Part shown: one piece after another, positions 1 to 12,320 of the stretch
Layout: every line of letters begins with the position of its first letter
Position numbering within the stretch: the stretch's first letter is position 1
Source: Dactylellina haptotyla
Taxonomy: Eukaryota; Ascomycota; Orbiliomycetes; Orbiliales; Orbiliaceae
Length of the DNA stretch: 64,000 nucleotides
Reading direction: 5' to 3'
Assembly (NCBI GenBank): GCA_031310005.1
Contig: CM062380.1
Span: 4,340,001 to 4,404,000 of the forward strand
Program-made: the position numbers and the translations under genes
Notes under the pieces: model-generated
What the model saw: only the letters and a program-made list of their open reading frames with translations
The model's database searches: none
What the model was told of the DNA's origin: nothing

Positions 1-1037
1 CTTTCGCAATCGCTTAGGCTGCATGAAAGTCACTGTCACATAACCAAGAGATATACGGGTCGACTCTTTTTAATAATGTCGAGCAGAGAATATATATAGA
101 TACGGTTCCAGCCGTCTGGACCCATGCATGGTTATGGGGTCCGAAAATTTTACTACTCCATGTTCGGGACCGCCTTATAGGGTTCGCGGTTAATACCAAA
201 TTCTTGGTTGATGATTCGGACTGAATGAGACCGGAAGTACGTAGTTTGCGCTCGGCATCTATGTTCAAGGGTGCGCATATGCAACAACGGTTCCGGGTAT
301 TCCTAGGTCTATGGATAGCGTGTAATGGAAATGTACAAGTGCCTTATAATTATTTGAGAGGCTCTTAGATATGGGTGATAAATTTATCTTTGACAAGTAG
401 CCTACAGATGTTTTCTCTATTTTGTTTGCGGTACAGTCGGTGTAGCCCACCTATGGTATTACCAATCGTCATCCCAACACTTCAACCCACGGGTGGGGCG
501 TGCTAACTAGCACGAAGAAGGAATGAAGAATTTAACGGCTTTTTTCGTGATATATTTATTAACAGAAAATTCTCTTGGGCCGTAGAAATAGACTGTGGAA
601 AGATTTAGGAGGCTAAAGATATAAAGTCGATGTCGTCATTATATTAGCCCAGTAGTGCATAGTCCCATGAAACTCCTTTTCCCCGCATCCAACAAGGTAG
701 CCCACGCGACAGCCAGGAACAATCCCCAAAACCAAAGTGGGATAATGATTTAAATGCATGCCAAGGTATCCACGGCATCGACATCACCGCATCCTGTTTT
801 CTCTCCGCTGCACACAGAACTAACTCTTTGATAGATCGCTCAAACTTTGGATCCCCCCTACCAGTAGCTTCAAGTGAAGCCAAGCGCATACTAGCCAAGT
901 AGACCAACCCTAGCTGCCAGGAAATCCCACTTTTCATAGGATTATTGCTGTGCTCTTTCTAAGCGGATTTTGCCGGAACCAAAGGCAACAACACGTCTTC
1001 CCAGATGACCTAGTCCCAGCAGATTTGCTCTACCAGA
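1..1037. other. Left-edge region with no recognised gene
   Basis: No coding region here could be supported. The longest open frame is on the minus strand at 644-937 (97 codons, rich in Trp and His). It shows no domain I recognise, no convincing upstream exon and no signal peptide, so it may be a gene remnant. The sequence just before 1038 probably holds the promoter and 5' leader of the next gene. Confidence 0.4.
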
Positions 1038-1772
1038 ATGTCAACCACCCCAATCCATCAAATTAACACCAGGAGTACTGTGGGGGAAGAATATGCGCTA
1101 CGAAATGGGCCGGTGAGCTTTTTATTCGAGTACACTCTCGATTTCGGACGAGAGAATACCATTATTATATCTCGACTCCAAGAGCCGTCTGAGATCCCGA
1201 GACCCGCCGACTATCTAGAAGTTCTGCCAGTCGCTTATTACATATCCGTCGACCCAAGATTTAGATTGGTCTTGTTAACGCCAACCTACGACACAGTAGC
1301 GGCGATATCCTTTGCATCCTTCCAGAAGCCAGTGTTTGAAGTTCAAGAGCTGTCTGAAATATTTTCAGCAGGCAGTTTTTCATCCGAGGCCCGGAAAACA
1401 TTTTCTGGCAGATCGAAAGGGGCCAAGACGAGGTTTTCTGGGGATTTGGCGAACACCATTACCTGGGCACATCAACCAAAGGAAGACACATTTGACCTTT
1501 GGGTTTCGGAAGGATTAACTGAGCCTTTGTCACCGATACGGAAGTCTCAAATAAGAAAAGTGGGAACGATGAAAAGATCAAGGATCGCTGAATCTGATAC
1601 TAAACGGATTATCATTGAGGCAAATACAAGTTATATCAGCGAAATATCAGTGCTGGCATCAGCCCTCACCGTTTTAAAGAAAGATGCCCTGCAGGAAACG
1701 CAGAAAAAAGCTATGGCCGCCCGAGCACTGAGCTTTCCTTTTATTTCAAACTCCATCCATAGAATATATTGA
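1038..1772 (+). CDS. Hypothetical protein, 244 aa
   Basis: This is a single open frame with an ATG start. I do not recognise the protein. The first 100 residues look like a folded beta-rich segment with alternating hydrophobic residues (around VSFLFEYTLDF and YLEVLPVAYYISV). The middle (about 110-190) is Ser/Lys/Arg-rich and probably disordered. The C-terminus (about 195-230) looks helical. No signal peptide or membrane segment is visible, so a nuclear or cytoplasmic location is the default inference. The codon pattern and uninterrupted length favour a real gene over chance. A short intron near either end cannot be excluded. No function is proposed. Confidence 0.55.
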   Translation: MSTTPIHQINTRSTVGEEYALRNGPVSFLFEYTLDFGRENTIIISRLQEPSEIPRPADYLEVLPVAYYISVDPRFRLVLLTPTYDTVAAISFASFQKPVFEVQELSEIFSAGSFSSEARKTFSGRSKGAKTRFSGDLANTITWAHQPKEDTFDLWVSEGLTEPLSPIRKSQIRKVGTMKRSRIAESDTKRIIIEANTSYISEISVLASALTVLKKDALQETQKKAMAARALSFPFISNSIHRIY

Positions 1773-3205
1773 TATGTTCCAATGAGAGTTTATTTGGTTT
1801 GCAAGGTTCCGGGATAATTGCAATTACAAGGACCAAGGCGCCCGGTTTAACATGCACTTGTCTCCTGGAAAATACAGCTAGTCCGACACAAATTGTTTTT
1901 AATTTAGAAATTTATAACTTTGATCCGACAATTGCCTCGTCGGCTTTTCAAAAAAAGAAGAAAATGGAGGGAGAGAGGCGGGAAGATATATAGAGTACGA
2001 AAGAAATGTGAGCCCGTGTGACAAAGGCAACACACCACTGGCTGCGACCGACAAGCTTGCAATTTATTTGAGCTCTAAGCGCGGACTCGACCACCCCAGC
2101 ATTTTATAAGATACTAAGTACTTAGCTATTCAATGGGCTATGTTTCGATGTTTTCCCCGATTATATTAGCTCGGGGAATTTTCTCTAGTTCACTGGAGGC
2201 GCAGCGGGAGAATATCTTGTAGCTAAGTATTTGAGCGACTCGCATCGCCCGTATCCCACGTACTCAGGGCACATGTCCGATTTCATTGCTCCAATTAGTG
2301 ATTATGATCCCCAAAAAAAAGCTTCGCTCTCTGCTTGTTCTCGCACAGCAACATGAGATTCCTTTTGCTTCACGGTATTTGGGACGCGTGCATTCAAGCG
2401 CAGGTATATACCAATAAGTCGGTATTTGGTCTGTGCATCGTCCAGAGCCCTTGTCATTCCATGGTTGGATCTCTGGGCAGCTGCACTTATCCGTTTCAGA
2501 TTTATAACGGCGTGCGGACCGGCTGACCGCCTAAAGAGCACAACCTTGCTTGATTTGAGATAGTAAATCTCACATTCGATTTCGATTCATGAATTCATCC
2601 AGGAACCGCGAACGCGTTACCGACGGGTTATTTTAGGTGACTTCCGGTACAATTAACGGGAAAGTGCGATATGATAGGTTTGGAACAGAAATCTTTTCGA
2701 TCAAGCACCCCAGAATGCAACAAACCCGCCAAGCATCTAGAATAATAGCCTTTATTCTCCGCCCTGATTCGGATGTTGTACTTTTAAATACTCATTTGGC
2801 CTAGCATATAGGTAAAAATGAGCATAAAACCGCTAAAAAGCAATATACGGGTGCCGGCTCAAAATTGACGTCGTGGGCTGGCTATTACGGCATGGCATGA
2901 TAACTGCGAGGCCTTGAGGGTGGAGAAGTGGTCTATAGCCCGAAAATCCGGTTTCGTTGAGCAAGTATCCCAAATATATCAAGAGCTAGATCCGATATAA
3001 AACCTAAGTGAATTCTCATCAACTCCTCGATTACATACCAAAAACCAAGTTCTTCTAGTTTTTGGCTGTTGAAACAGCTCCCACCAACAACCGAGAATAG
3101 TTATCGTAGATAAAACTATAAGTTCTTAGATATCGAACCGTCTCCGGTCATATATATCACGTTCAAATCATCTCTTTTATATCGGTACTACCGTATATCA
3201 CAAAT
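1773..3205. other. Intergenic, promoter side of the GH45 gene
   Basis: About 1.4 kb with no supported gene. A TATAAAA box lies at 2996-3002, roughly 205 bp before the endoglucanase ATG, and could be its core promoter, leaving a leader of about 170 nt. Pyrimidine- and AT-rich tracts fill the rest. Opposed small open frames at 2302-2541 look like chance. Confidence 0.4.
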
Positions 3206-4429
3206 ATGAAGACAAATGCTATTGTTGCAGCTGCCCTAGTTGGCGCTGTCTCCGCACAGCAGAGCGTGTGGGGCCAATGTGGTGGTATTGGCTGGACCGG
3301 TCCTACTTCATGCGCGAGTGGAAGTTCTTGTTCGTACGTTAATATTGCCATCGTACATTCGATACAGAGGTATCTTTTTATACAAGTTAAGGATAATTGC
3401 TTATATTGCCACCTAGCTATTTGAACGATTACTATTCCCAATGCGTTCCAGGGGGCAATGGAAATCCAACAACCACGAAAACCACAACCACCAGGACCAC
3501 GACTACCTCTTCGAGAACCACAACCACTTCCACAAGGACCACGACAACTTCTACTCGTACAACTACTACGGGTGGCAGCCAGTCTACTGGCACTGGTTTA
3601 CAGCCCATTTCCGGTGGAGCATCAGGCTCTGGACAAACTACTCGATACTGGTAATACCATTCTATTGTAATCGTAATATATGTGCTTGCTTGAATGCTAA
3701 TATTGTATATTTTTACTTAGGGATTGCTGCAAGGCCTCATGTGCCTGGCCCGGAAAAGGTCCTGTCATCCCTAATGTTTGTGACGCAAACGGTAATCGCA
3801 TTACGAGTGACCCCATCAATGCCAAATCATCTTGTGATGGCGGTAACGCCTATATGTGCATCAACCAGCAACCGCAGGTCATCAATAACAATGTTGCCTA
3901 CGGCTTTGCCGCTGTTAGCATTGCTGGCCGAACCGAGCAGCAATGGTGCTGCTCTTGCTATGAACTCACATTGACTTCAGGGTATGTCTACTATCCTACT
4001 ATCATCTTTCTTCAGATTCATTTTATTGACATTCGATTATAGCCCCGCCGCTGGCAAGAAATATGTAGTCCAAGCCACTAATACTGGTGGAGATCTTGGC
4101 CAAAACCACTTCGATTTGGCACTCCCAGGAGGTGGTTTCGGTATCTTTGATGCCTGTACAAAACAGTTCCCAGGAACACCTGCTTCGAAGTAAGTTATTT
4201 CTATCTTGTCCGCCCTTTTCACCTCAAACTGTACTAACAATTTCAAAGCTGGGGCCAACGTTACGGTGGTGTCACGTCTCGCGACCAATGCAATGGTCTG
4301 CCTTCCGCCATGCAACCCGGTTGTTTCTTCCGTTTCGATTGGTTCGCAGGCTCAGACAACCCAAGCGTCAACTTCGTTGAAGTCAAGTGTCCGGCCGAAA
4401 TCGTCAATATCTCAGGATGCTCCCGTTAA
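3206..4429 (+). CDS. Secreted endoglucanase, CBM1 + GH45
   Basis: This enzyme hydrolyses beta-1,4-glucan (cellulose) outside the cell. I see five exons: 3206-3333, 3417-3650, 3721-3981, 4043-4189 and 4249-4429, joined by four introns of 59-83 bp (donors GTACGT, GTAATA, GTATGT, GTAAGT). They encode 316 aa. Residues 1-17 are a signal peptide (cleaved near VSA/QQ). Residues 18-53 are a CBM1 with the [13 protein letters not shown] start and the NDYYSQC end. A Thr-rich O-glycosylation linker runs to about 105. The GH45 domain opens with the RYWDCCK signature, whose Asp122 corresponds to the family's catalytic base. [11 protein letters not shown] supplies the second catalytic Asp (about 232). The N-terminal CBM1 position is less common than a C-terminal one in GH45 enzymes. 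The family assignment is very secure. Confidence 0.95.
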
Positions 4430-4716
4430 AGCATCGGCAACTAGTCGATTATCCCCACAGTCCCATCATATATACCAAATTGCCGATTTCGAACTATTAA
4501 GAATATTCTGAACTAGGCTTTTTCGATTAGCAGCATGTGAGCTTCCAGAAGCCCCCAATGGGTTTCGGTAGTCTTGCGTCTATTCTACAACTTATTTGTA
4601 CATATATTGTTGTGCTCTAGTCATAACTTTTGTATTTAACAAATTTCAAATCTGCTTTTATAATAAAGGGTATCATCAAACATACTACTACATGATATAT
4701 ATACTTTTACATAAGT

Positions 4717-6271
4717 TCATTTCTTAACAATTATTATCTCATTATCGTCAGAGCCAGTAGGAGAAGGCCGTCTACAAGCGAAGAACCGAGCTTTAGGCGG
4801 CTGAGCGATCGACGCCTCCGCTCTCTGTGCTTCCTCGTGGTCTATTATAGATGCCCGCTCTTCAATCACCTGAAAACTCCGCTCAACAGTGATATCCGGG
4901 TACGAATCACCTATTTTCCGGTCTACTGACCCTCTTCGAAGTTGCTCTTCCGATGCTAATCTCGTCTCGGATAGTTCGATATAGCTGCGGACAGTACCTT
5001 CTGCCGTTGCTCCTGCAGAATAGCTAATGTATTTAGCATGCCCTTTATAGATGTTTCCATCAAACCGAATTATCCCATGCTTGTTTCTGACTCTCTGTCT
5101 GCTACCGTCCTCACCATTTCTAGAACATCGGCGGCAGCAATCCAAGATAGTACGATTTAAGGCAGGAAGGCATGCAATCGTAACGGCAAGACTGCTTTCC
5201 ATGATACTCCAAAATCCCACTGAAACTGCATTTCTGCTCAGATCAAATGAGTGCACCATGATTCTGTAAAATAGGAACATCCGAATTGATGTGAGGATAA
5301 TTGTAAGAACCCCAAGAGCAAGGATGATGTAGAGGTTAAGTTTCTTCGCTTTTGCCATGGGTAGCTTCGCGATAACGAATATTGGCGGGAATATCGTAAG
5401 AACGTCGAGAGCAATGTGTCCGGCACAGAGTCCACCGTAGATATCGACAGATGTAGAGCCAACGCAAGTGCCATCTAGTCTTGACCGAAGGTCAAACGCC
5501 GCTAGAACTGGGCGGCACTCAAATATCAAGATAATGAGATTGGCCGATAGGAAAGCATAAGAAAGTATGAGAACAGTCTGAAGGAATCGGCGCTTTACCA
5601 GTGATTGTGCTGGCGCCAGTCGAAGAAGAAGATGGAGAATGGAGCATCTCGTGAGATGGAGGGCCAAGGTCCAAAAAACGGTGTGCAAATATTGTATCTA
5701 TGAGCACATTAGTTATTTCCATTCAGATGTACTCTATCAGTTCAATATTTTAACATACAATAAGGTACGAATGAATATCTTTCCTTGAAAGATCGTAAAG
5801 GTGATAACCTAGGCCGGTACTAACCAGACCTAAAACATCAGGAAAATTAGAGATTATTACTTAGAAAAATTCGGATAATTCGTTGGCGAAGTCAACTTAC
5901 CAACCAAGTTCACACAGTTAAAGATACAGTAACATAACTGCCCAGAAATGTCGAAGAGTTAGCTTGTGGTTATCAATGAGAGCAGATAATCAAAGGGCAT
6001 GGTTTCTACATACAAATGCTGGGACCATGACCCAATCATCCATTCCAAAACTAGCTTTACTTCGGATCCAGAACCGTAAGCATGCTGCAAATGTTGTTAT
6101 AGAGCAAACAATAGTCCCAGAAACTAAGCAATAGAGCGCATTCGTCTTAGGAACATAGTTTGGATCCGTTGCTAGTGGAAATTCGAAGTCCCCTGAGAGT
6201 CCTTTGAATAAAGGGAAGAGTGTAGTAAGGTAGTCCCTATCTTCTGCGGTCTGTGGGTTTGGCGGAGTCAT
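4717..6271 (-). CDS. Fungal rhodopsin-domain (Pth11/SAT4-like) membrane protein
   Basis: Four exons on the minus strand, 6271-6014, 5937-5901, 5829-5759 and 5697-4717, close in frame to give 448 aa. The 37-bp second exon is needed to keep phase. The protein has about seven hydrophobic helices. It carries the family landmarks: a DDWV motif at the end of helix 2, then GLGYHLYDLSRKDIH, then a long cytoplasmic C-tail rich in charged residues. It belongs to the fungal rhodopsin domain family, which includes Pth11-like and SAT4-type proteins. Pth11 in rice blast senses surfaces, but most members are uncharacterised, so a receptor role is inference. The C-tail contains LACRR-like basic clusters and several acidic patches, suggesting cytosolic signalling contacts. 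Confidence 0.88.
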
Positions 6272-7834
6272 CGTGAAATTCGGATAAATATTAAATATGT
6301 TGGCCGTTGACCAGGTTGCGCCTGCCTAAGAATTGGAAACCGTGACGTGTTGTGCTGACTATCATAAATTTCTTAATCTTGGTCGACCCCTTCCACCCCG
6401 TCCGCGCACCAGTTTGGCTCGATGGTCGCTTCTTAGGACATAGTTCGATGGCCGGGCTCTCAAAACTCTAGGGGTTACGGAAGGAAAACACGTTTAAATA
6501 TGATAATAGTGACGGCGAGAATAGAGAAGAATGTAACTTTCGTGAAGGAGGCCCCATACGGAAATATATCTATCACCAGCGGAAACACCACGCCTTCGAG
6601 GAGAGCTGGGGTGCCATGTAGCAGCGCCAGCCAAGTGGGTCAAAAATTTGATCCGAAACTTGGGCTACGACTGCTTCACACCCGATCAGCGATTTTTCCT
6701 TTGTTCGCGCCTGCCGAAATAGTGCCAGTCCCTCAATAATTCCCAGCTCCTGATACTCAAACCCGCATCCATGAGTAGAAAGACGGGAAAGAATTGTGGA
6801 TCGAACATGGATAAGGTTATTTATCCAGACCTAATTCCGCCAATGAGGTCGGAATGGGCTCGGGAAAGTCGTAATTTTGGCAAGTGTGGGGGCTGTTAGC
6901 CTCGGTAAGACATTCAGGAACCTGTCCGTGATAGTCAGCAGGAAAAAACCCCATCACTTGTGATCGCATGAGCAGATGCCTAGCGTTTGTGAAATAATGG
7001 TATTAGGAATTTTCGTTGTCCAGCTCGATTTCACAACCAATTTTTCTTTACCATTGGTGGTATCGACAGATTTTAGCTATTTCAATATCGTATGCATATG
7101 ATATATCATGATACAATGCGATGATGCCCCGTTGAGCGCTATGTACACCCTTACAAAGCTTGTGATGCCAAAGTGCTTCCAATTGCAAAGACCTTGTATT
7201 GGTTTGTGCGCAAACATGAAAACGCCCCACGTTCCAGGGACCCACAAACTTACAGCCGAACCGCCAAAACCCACTTCAAGATGAGACGTATTCACAATTC
7301 ATCATTATTTTGATATTTTTGCAACAAGCCAAGATTGCGGAAGCTTAATCGCGTAGGTTGCCGGCTGTGCGACACGGGCAATTGCCGGGCAACACGGGTC
7401 GCTAGATCGATATCCCAAAATCGCACGATCCTTTTTAAGTGCAATGATTAGCGTAGTTTTGTTGCCTCTTTCCCTTTACATTCTCATTTTATATTTACAA
7501 AAGAACGACTGACGACACTCTATACCATTTCTAAGCAGGAACAAGAGATATTAAGTATAGTTTCCTAAAATATCGCTGTTAGGCCCCTCTTTGTTAAAAC
7601 TCGGCATTTACAAAGGATCTTATTGGCTAATCATTCCAGAATTGATTCTCAACGGAAACAAAAGGTGGCATACATGCATACAACACACGCGCACATGCGC
7701 GCATTTGCTTCCCAGTGGTTGACAGGCTAAAATGCTAGTTGCTCCAAATCTATCTACATCAAATACTTCAGTAAAAGGCAGACCCTAAGAAATGTTGTGC
7801 CAGTTTGTATATGGTTCTATTTTAGGTAAAATTC

Positions 7835-7879
7835 CAGTCTCGGGACCAAACTGTATCGTTTGGTTTGGTCCGAAGACTG
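7835..7879. repeat. Short foldback element, copy 1
   Basis: A 45-bp near-perfect palindrome. The left arm is CAGTCTCGGGACCAAAC and the right arm is GTTTGGTTTGGTCCGAAGACTG, separated by six bases. Similar units lie at 18588-18637 and 26572-26620, and a single arm lies at 47207-47227. The recurrence with conserved arms but different loops argues for a dispersed family rather than a chance hairpin. Confidence 0.75.
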
Positions 7880-9345
7880 AAAGTCTAATTGATTTCAGTA
7901 ATGATGGCAGTTTTACTTCTAAAGGTTAAATTATTTGCCACCTTCCAATTAATAAAAATTTATAATTGTCCCTCTCAAAGTTTCCCTTTTATTATCGATA
8001 GAATGCGGTTCTTGATCTAGAATATAGCAATCAAGTTATCGAAAATTTGATACTCGGATAAAGATGAGAAATATTGAAAATTCACAAATATCTCTTCGTT
8101 TGCGTTATTTTTTATACTCTTTCAAATTTTGAATGACGGGAACTTGACGTGTCGGGAGAAAATACTGCGGTTCTCAATAATACTTTCGATAGCAATATTA
8201 ATATCTTCTATTTCAATTTTGGCGAGACCTTCCCATGGATTCTAGAGTACCACTGAAAATCCCCGATTTTATAAGTTACACAACATCTGTCGAGATTGGG
8301 TGGGGATCGGCTAGTATAAGCTGGTGGGTGGCATCAGCTGGCAATATCATTGTCAATGGGATTGGCAGAATCGCAAGCATCGATGCATCGATAAAAATTA
8401 ACGTTCAGTCACATCGTTCGAGTATTTCTTGGTCCCGATACCCTTCTCAAATCTCAATACTAGCAAAAGACCAGGACTTGTAAAGGCCTCCTCTCACTAC
8501 TTCCTGATTCACTTTGATTTAAGGCCATACATGTGTACAGCAAGGCCTATCTGCCCAATTGATTATACTGTTCCACCTTTCCAAGTGTGCTGTTGACAAC
8601 TGGTACCCTGGTGTCTTCCTAAAACACACTCAGAGTACGCGACCTGTTGACAGCAGAGAACACGAATCTAAACGAAGAACCTACCGCATTTTACGACTCG
8701 TGAAATGTAACAAAGCCTTCGGCACGCGTAACTTTGAAACGGAAACCGTGTTAGCTTTCGATTGGGCTGTAGACTAGGTCGAATCTTGTCAAAAATTTTC
8801 TGCCAGTGTCGGCATAGGCAGTCTTACCTGTGCCTGCTGTAATTTTTATTGGCTCATAGCATTCCTTTTACCCTTATTAATAATCGCGTATTTTATCGCA
8901 AAAGTTATGTTGTAACTTATGTGACGCTCGTTTCCAGCTTGCAAATACATATTCTAACACCAGTATCAACAAGCAGAGAATTTTGCTACCTTTGGATGTA
9001 GTCGCCGTTATTGATAGTATTAGAAACACCCGATCCCGTCCATTTTCGGTTGTTCTCCTTCCAGTTGAGACTTTTGCTTAAGCCAACCAATGCAGAATCT
9101 TACGTGTTATTACCAGTTAAGCCAATAACAGAACCTCCGTTGGTAATAATAGAGGGTACGTGGACAGTTCGGGGTGCGCGGGAACATTATTAATTGATCT
9201 TATATTGATTATTGGGTTTGTCATAAGAAAGTCTTGGAAGTTGCTAGCATGCATATTAATGAGACCAATGCTTATATATGGCAGTCGTCACCTCAGCGGG
9301 AACTATTGTCCAATTTCTTCGGTCATCTGTGCCCATCGTTAGCTT

Positions 9346-9470
9346 CACTGAAGCTAGGGCAACTTATCACCCTTTCTACAGCAAAAACCGAGGTATTGGG
9401 TAACATGGGGATGTCTCGTGGCTCAAAGAACTTTATCTCGACATCTGGAAGTCGTAGCCCTCCTCAAGGA
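9346..9470 (+). mobile_element. Ty1/copia-like LTR retrotransposon fossil (RNase H end)
   Basis: A short stretch resembles the end of the RNase H domain of Ty1/copia polyproteins: a QxxxTLSTA-type motif followed by a WL-rich helix. Only this scrap is visible. No LTRs, integrase or reverse transcriptase were found around it, and it is clearly broken and old. The match is by eye and weak. Confidence 0.3.
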
Positions 9471-12320
9471 GCGAGGAAATATGGAACAGATCAACCTTAT
9501 GGGAAAGTTTAGGTTCAAATGTTGGAAGATATGATTTGTCCATGAAAACTCTTGACATATGAGAGGAAAAGAAAAAAGTGGCTAGGGTGTTTGTAGAGTT
9601 TAGTGATGGCAAGGATGATAATCCGCTTCGGAGGATCGGACTCAATAATACGCCCGTTCGAATTTGGATCGTAATTTATAAGATTGACTTCGCGTATCGA
9701 GAATTGGTAAGACGCAGCTGCGCAGCCGGCGACTACAAAGGAGGGAAATAGTATCGGCCCTGCTGGGAACCCGACCTGGCTGGCCAATGATGAAGAGAGC
9801 TTCTTTGGTGAGTATATTGCGCCCAATCCCTTAGTGCACCATGCTGCTTGCTGTTCTGTCGATGGTCGTGTGACTTTTGGTGTTGTTTGTTGGATCAGCC
9901 CACTGGTAGACCACCGGAAGGTTTCGGATGCCGGCTTCAACCTGATGCATTTGGAATTTCTTTCCAGGACTGGCTCCATTCGTCCCGCCTTTGCAGCAAG
10001 GAAAGAATGTTTGCCCGTGTCGCCCATTCTGGTGGTGGTGGATGCGCGGAGAACCAAGGTGCATTTCGCTCTGCGGGGCCCGAGCTTCCATTGGTCTTGG
10101 GGTACTGGTACCAGTTGAGATTACCAGTTCGGAGGAAGCAGCTTCCGAAGCCCGTCTTCATTTCTGCTTTTGCTCTTGCTGACATTCCTGATTTATGCTT
10201 AGCTGCGTCAAGTATAGACAACCTCTTGCATTTCGGTTCAAAAGTCTCCTGAATGGAGGGAAAGGTGCGAAAACCGAAGATACTTTTCAGTTTGCGACAA
10301 ACCCCGTTGTGCACCTTGAAACAATTTTAACGTTATTGGGAGAAAGGAAAATAATATGAAGCAACCAGTATTAATTTCGTGACAAGAGAGCTTAGCTGTC
10401 GGCTGCGGACTTTTAAACGCGACTCAGCCTCTATGCCGAGAATATGCTGCAGATTGTCGAATGGTTGGAATGGCACTGCCTTTCCTCCAGTGTGTCCGCT
10501 GATCCGATGCTCGTTGAGGCTCTAAGCTCCTATGCAGAGTGAATGCCGACGTCTCTGTCCATTAAATGTGCGGGGATCTTTGCAGCTGAGCAGCTGAGGA
10601 GCCATCCTTCAAGGCAAAACCCGACACGTCGAAGCACTCCAGTTTGGTGTGCGAGGGCTGCATGACTGGCGAAAAACATCCCCGTTGAAAGCCTACTTTC
10701 GCGGGCCCGGCTCCACCCACACATGTTTTTTTTTTTCCGCATGCTCCTTCTTGGCGGACGGCCAGGCGTTTCGGCACCTTTTATCACCGAGAACAGCCTT
10801 GTAAAAATTTCAGTTTCGGGCTTCCGCAGAGCCCCGTAATAGAACGAAAGAGAGTCAAGAAAAGGCCGTTTGGGCTACTTCACCTGATCCAGCAAGAGGA
10901 TTTAGTACTCTGAATGTATATATTCAACGAGGCCGTCGTAGGATGGGAAGGCATACAGCCTTCCCGATCAGTAGCCTTTGAGCCAACATTTTGTTATTGA
11001 TATTAAAATTTTCGGCCAACTATCGTCCTGAACCTGTGCTCAGGGCTTTTCGATATTTACTACATTTGGACTCCTGCGTCCTCCCAGCATTCCTGTACAA
11101 CCTCGCATAAGCATACGTATTCACTAACTTCAGCAATATTATCCGTTACAACACAAAACCTCCGTTTGTTCCCAGTTTTCGAAGCCTGGTGCTGCGGCGA
11201 ACGACACCCCTAGCGTTAGAATTGCAAGCGTAAAGTATTAAAGGAAACCCAAATGCCGAAATCTCAGAGTAGTTAAGCCGCATTTCCAAACACTGAGGGG
11301 AGTCGCCATACGAGATACGACCGTACTCCGTATACTAGTACCAAACACGCAACACCCTTCCATTTTACTTGTTTTGGAGGAGCACTGCGAGACGTAAGCG
11401 CTTTCTTCAATTTTAGAGTACGACGTACACAATCTCTTGCGCGGCCGATTGAGCATCTTCCTCGTTAGGAAAGTAAAATTTCCCCCGGAGACTCGTGGTC
11501 GTAACGTTATTTCTTAAGCGGCATATGGACAAGGTTCAAAAGGTGGATTCTGAAACCGGAAACGTGGAATAGAAACGAGCTTTCATTGCATGCAGAGAAG
11601 AAGCCACAGACTCAAAATCGAAATTTGGTCGAAAAAGGGACCAGCTGGGACTAAAATAAATTAAGGACGTCATCCCATTTCCGTAAATCAGCAACTTTCA
11701 CTTGCACTTGGTACAGACCAAAATCAAGATTCTCACACAAGACATCGAGTTATTTGGATCCTACACTCAGATCCGACATCACGAAACACTACCCAACAAC
11801 CTGACTGGTGTCAACACATTCCCATTCGTTCGCTCTCTACCTTCGACTGTGTGGAGGGGGACCGTGAGGTTGATAGGTTGAGATATTCTGGTTCACCGTC
11901 AGCTTACTAGAAAAGACATTTGCCTTGGTAGCGACTCAAGTTCGACGTGATTAGTGCGGAATAATACCATCTCTCGGTGCAAATAAAGTCCCGATCTTAT
12001 CCGACCACCCGAATTTCGTTTTGTCTTTTTGGAGGGTTAAACTAGTCAGTCACCAGAACTACAGAATCCCCGAATCTTCACATTCGGCTTGAGGTAAGAA
12101 ATCTCTACACCTACACCCCCTCCTTGTCAATATCTCCCCTATAAAGCTTTAAATCTAGCTTTCGCTAAGACAAGACTTTATAGATATTTTATATCCAATA
12201 TAAATTTCTCTACTCCCTGTCACTTTCATTATCGGCTGTGTTAGTCGGCAGGCTCTATCAACCCGCCCACTTGACGCCGACGCCATCTTACCATCGGATG
12301 AAGACGTTATAATCTCCCGG

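Larger units (their letters stand above)
6272..12320. other. Six-kilobase gene-poor stretch
   Basis: No gene could be supported in about 6 kb. The interval holds a 45-bp palindrome (7835-7879), a weak copia-like remnant near 9.35-9.47 kb, and a more GC-rich block at about 9.7-10.8 kb. In that block several frames are open on both strands, as expected where stop codons are rare rather than from coding. An alternating purine/pyrimidine patch (acacacgcgcacatgcgcgc) lies near 7683. The sequence just before 12321 probably includes the promoter of the next gene. Confidence 0.5.

Noticed and set aside
9515-10314. Several long open frames on both strands
   Set aside because: They overlap each other on opposite strands in a GC-richer block. 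None has a recognisable motif or splice support, so low stop-codon density explains them.
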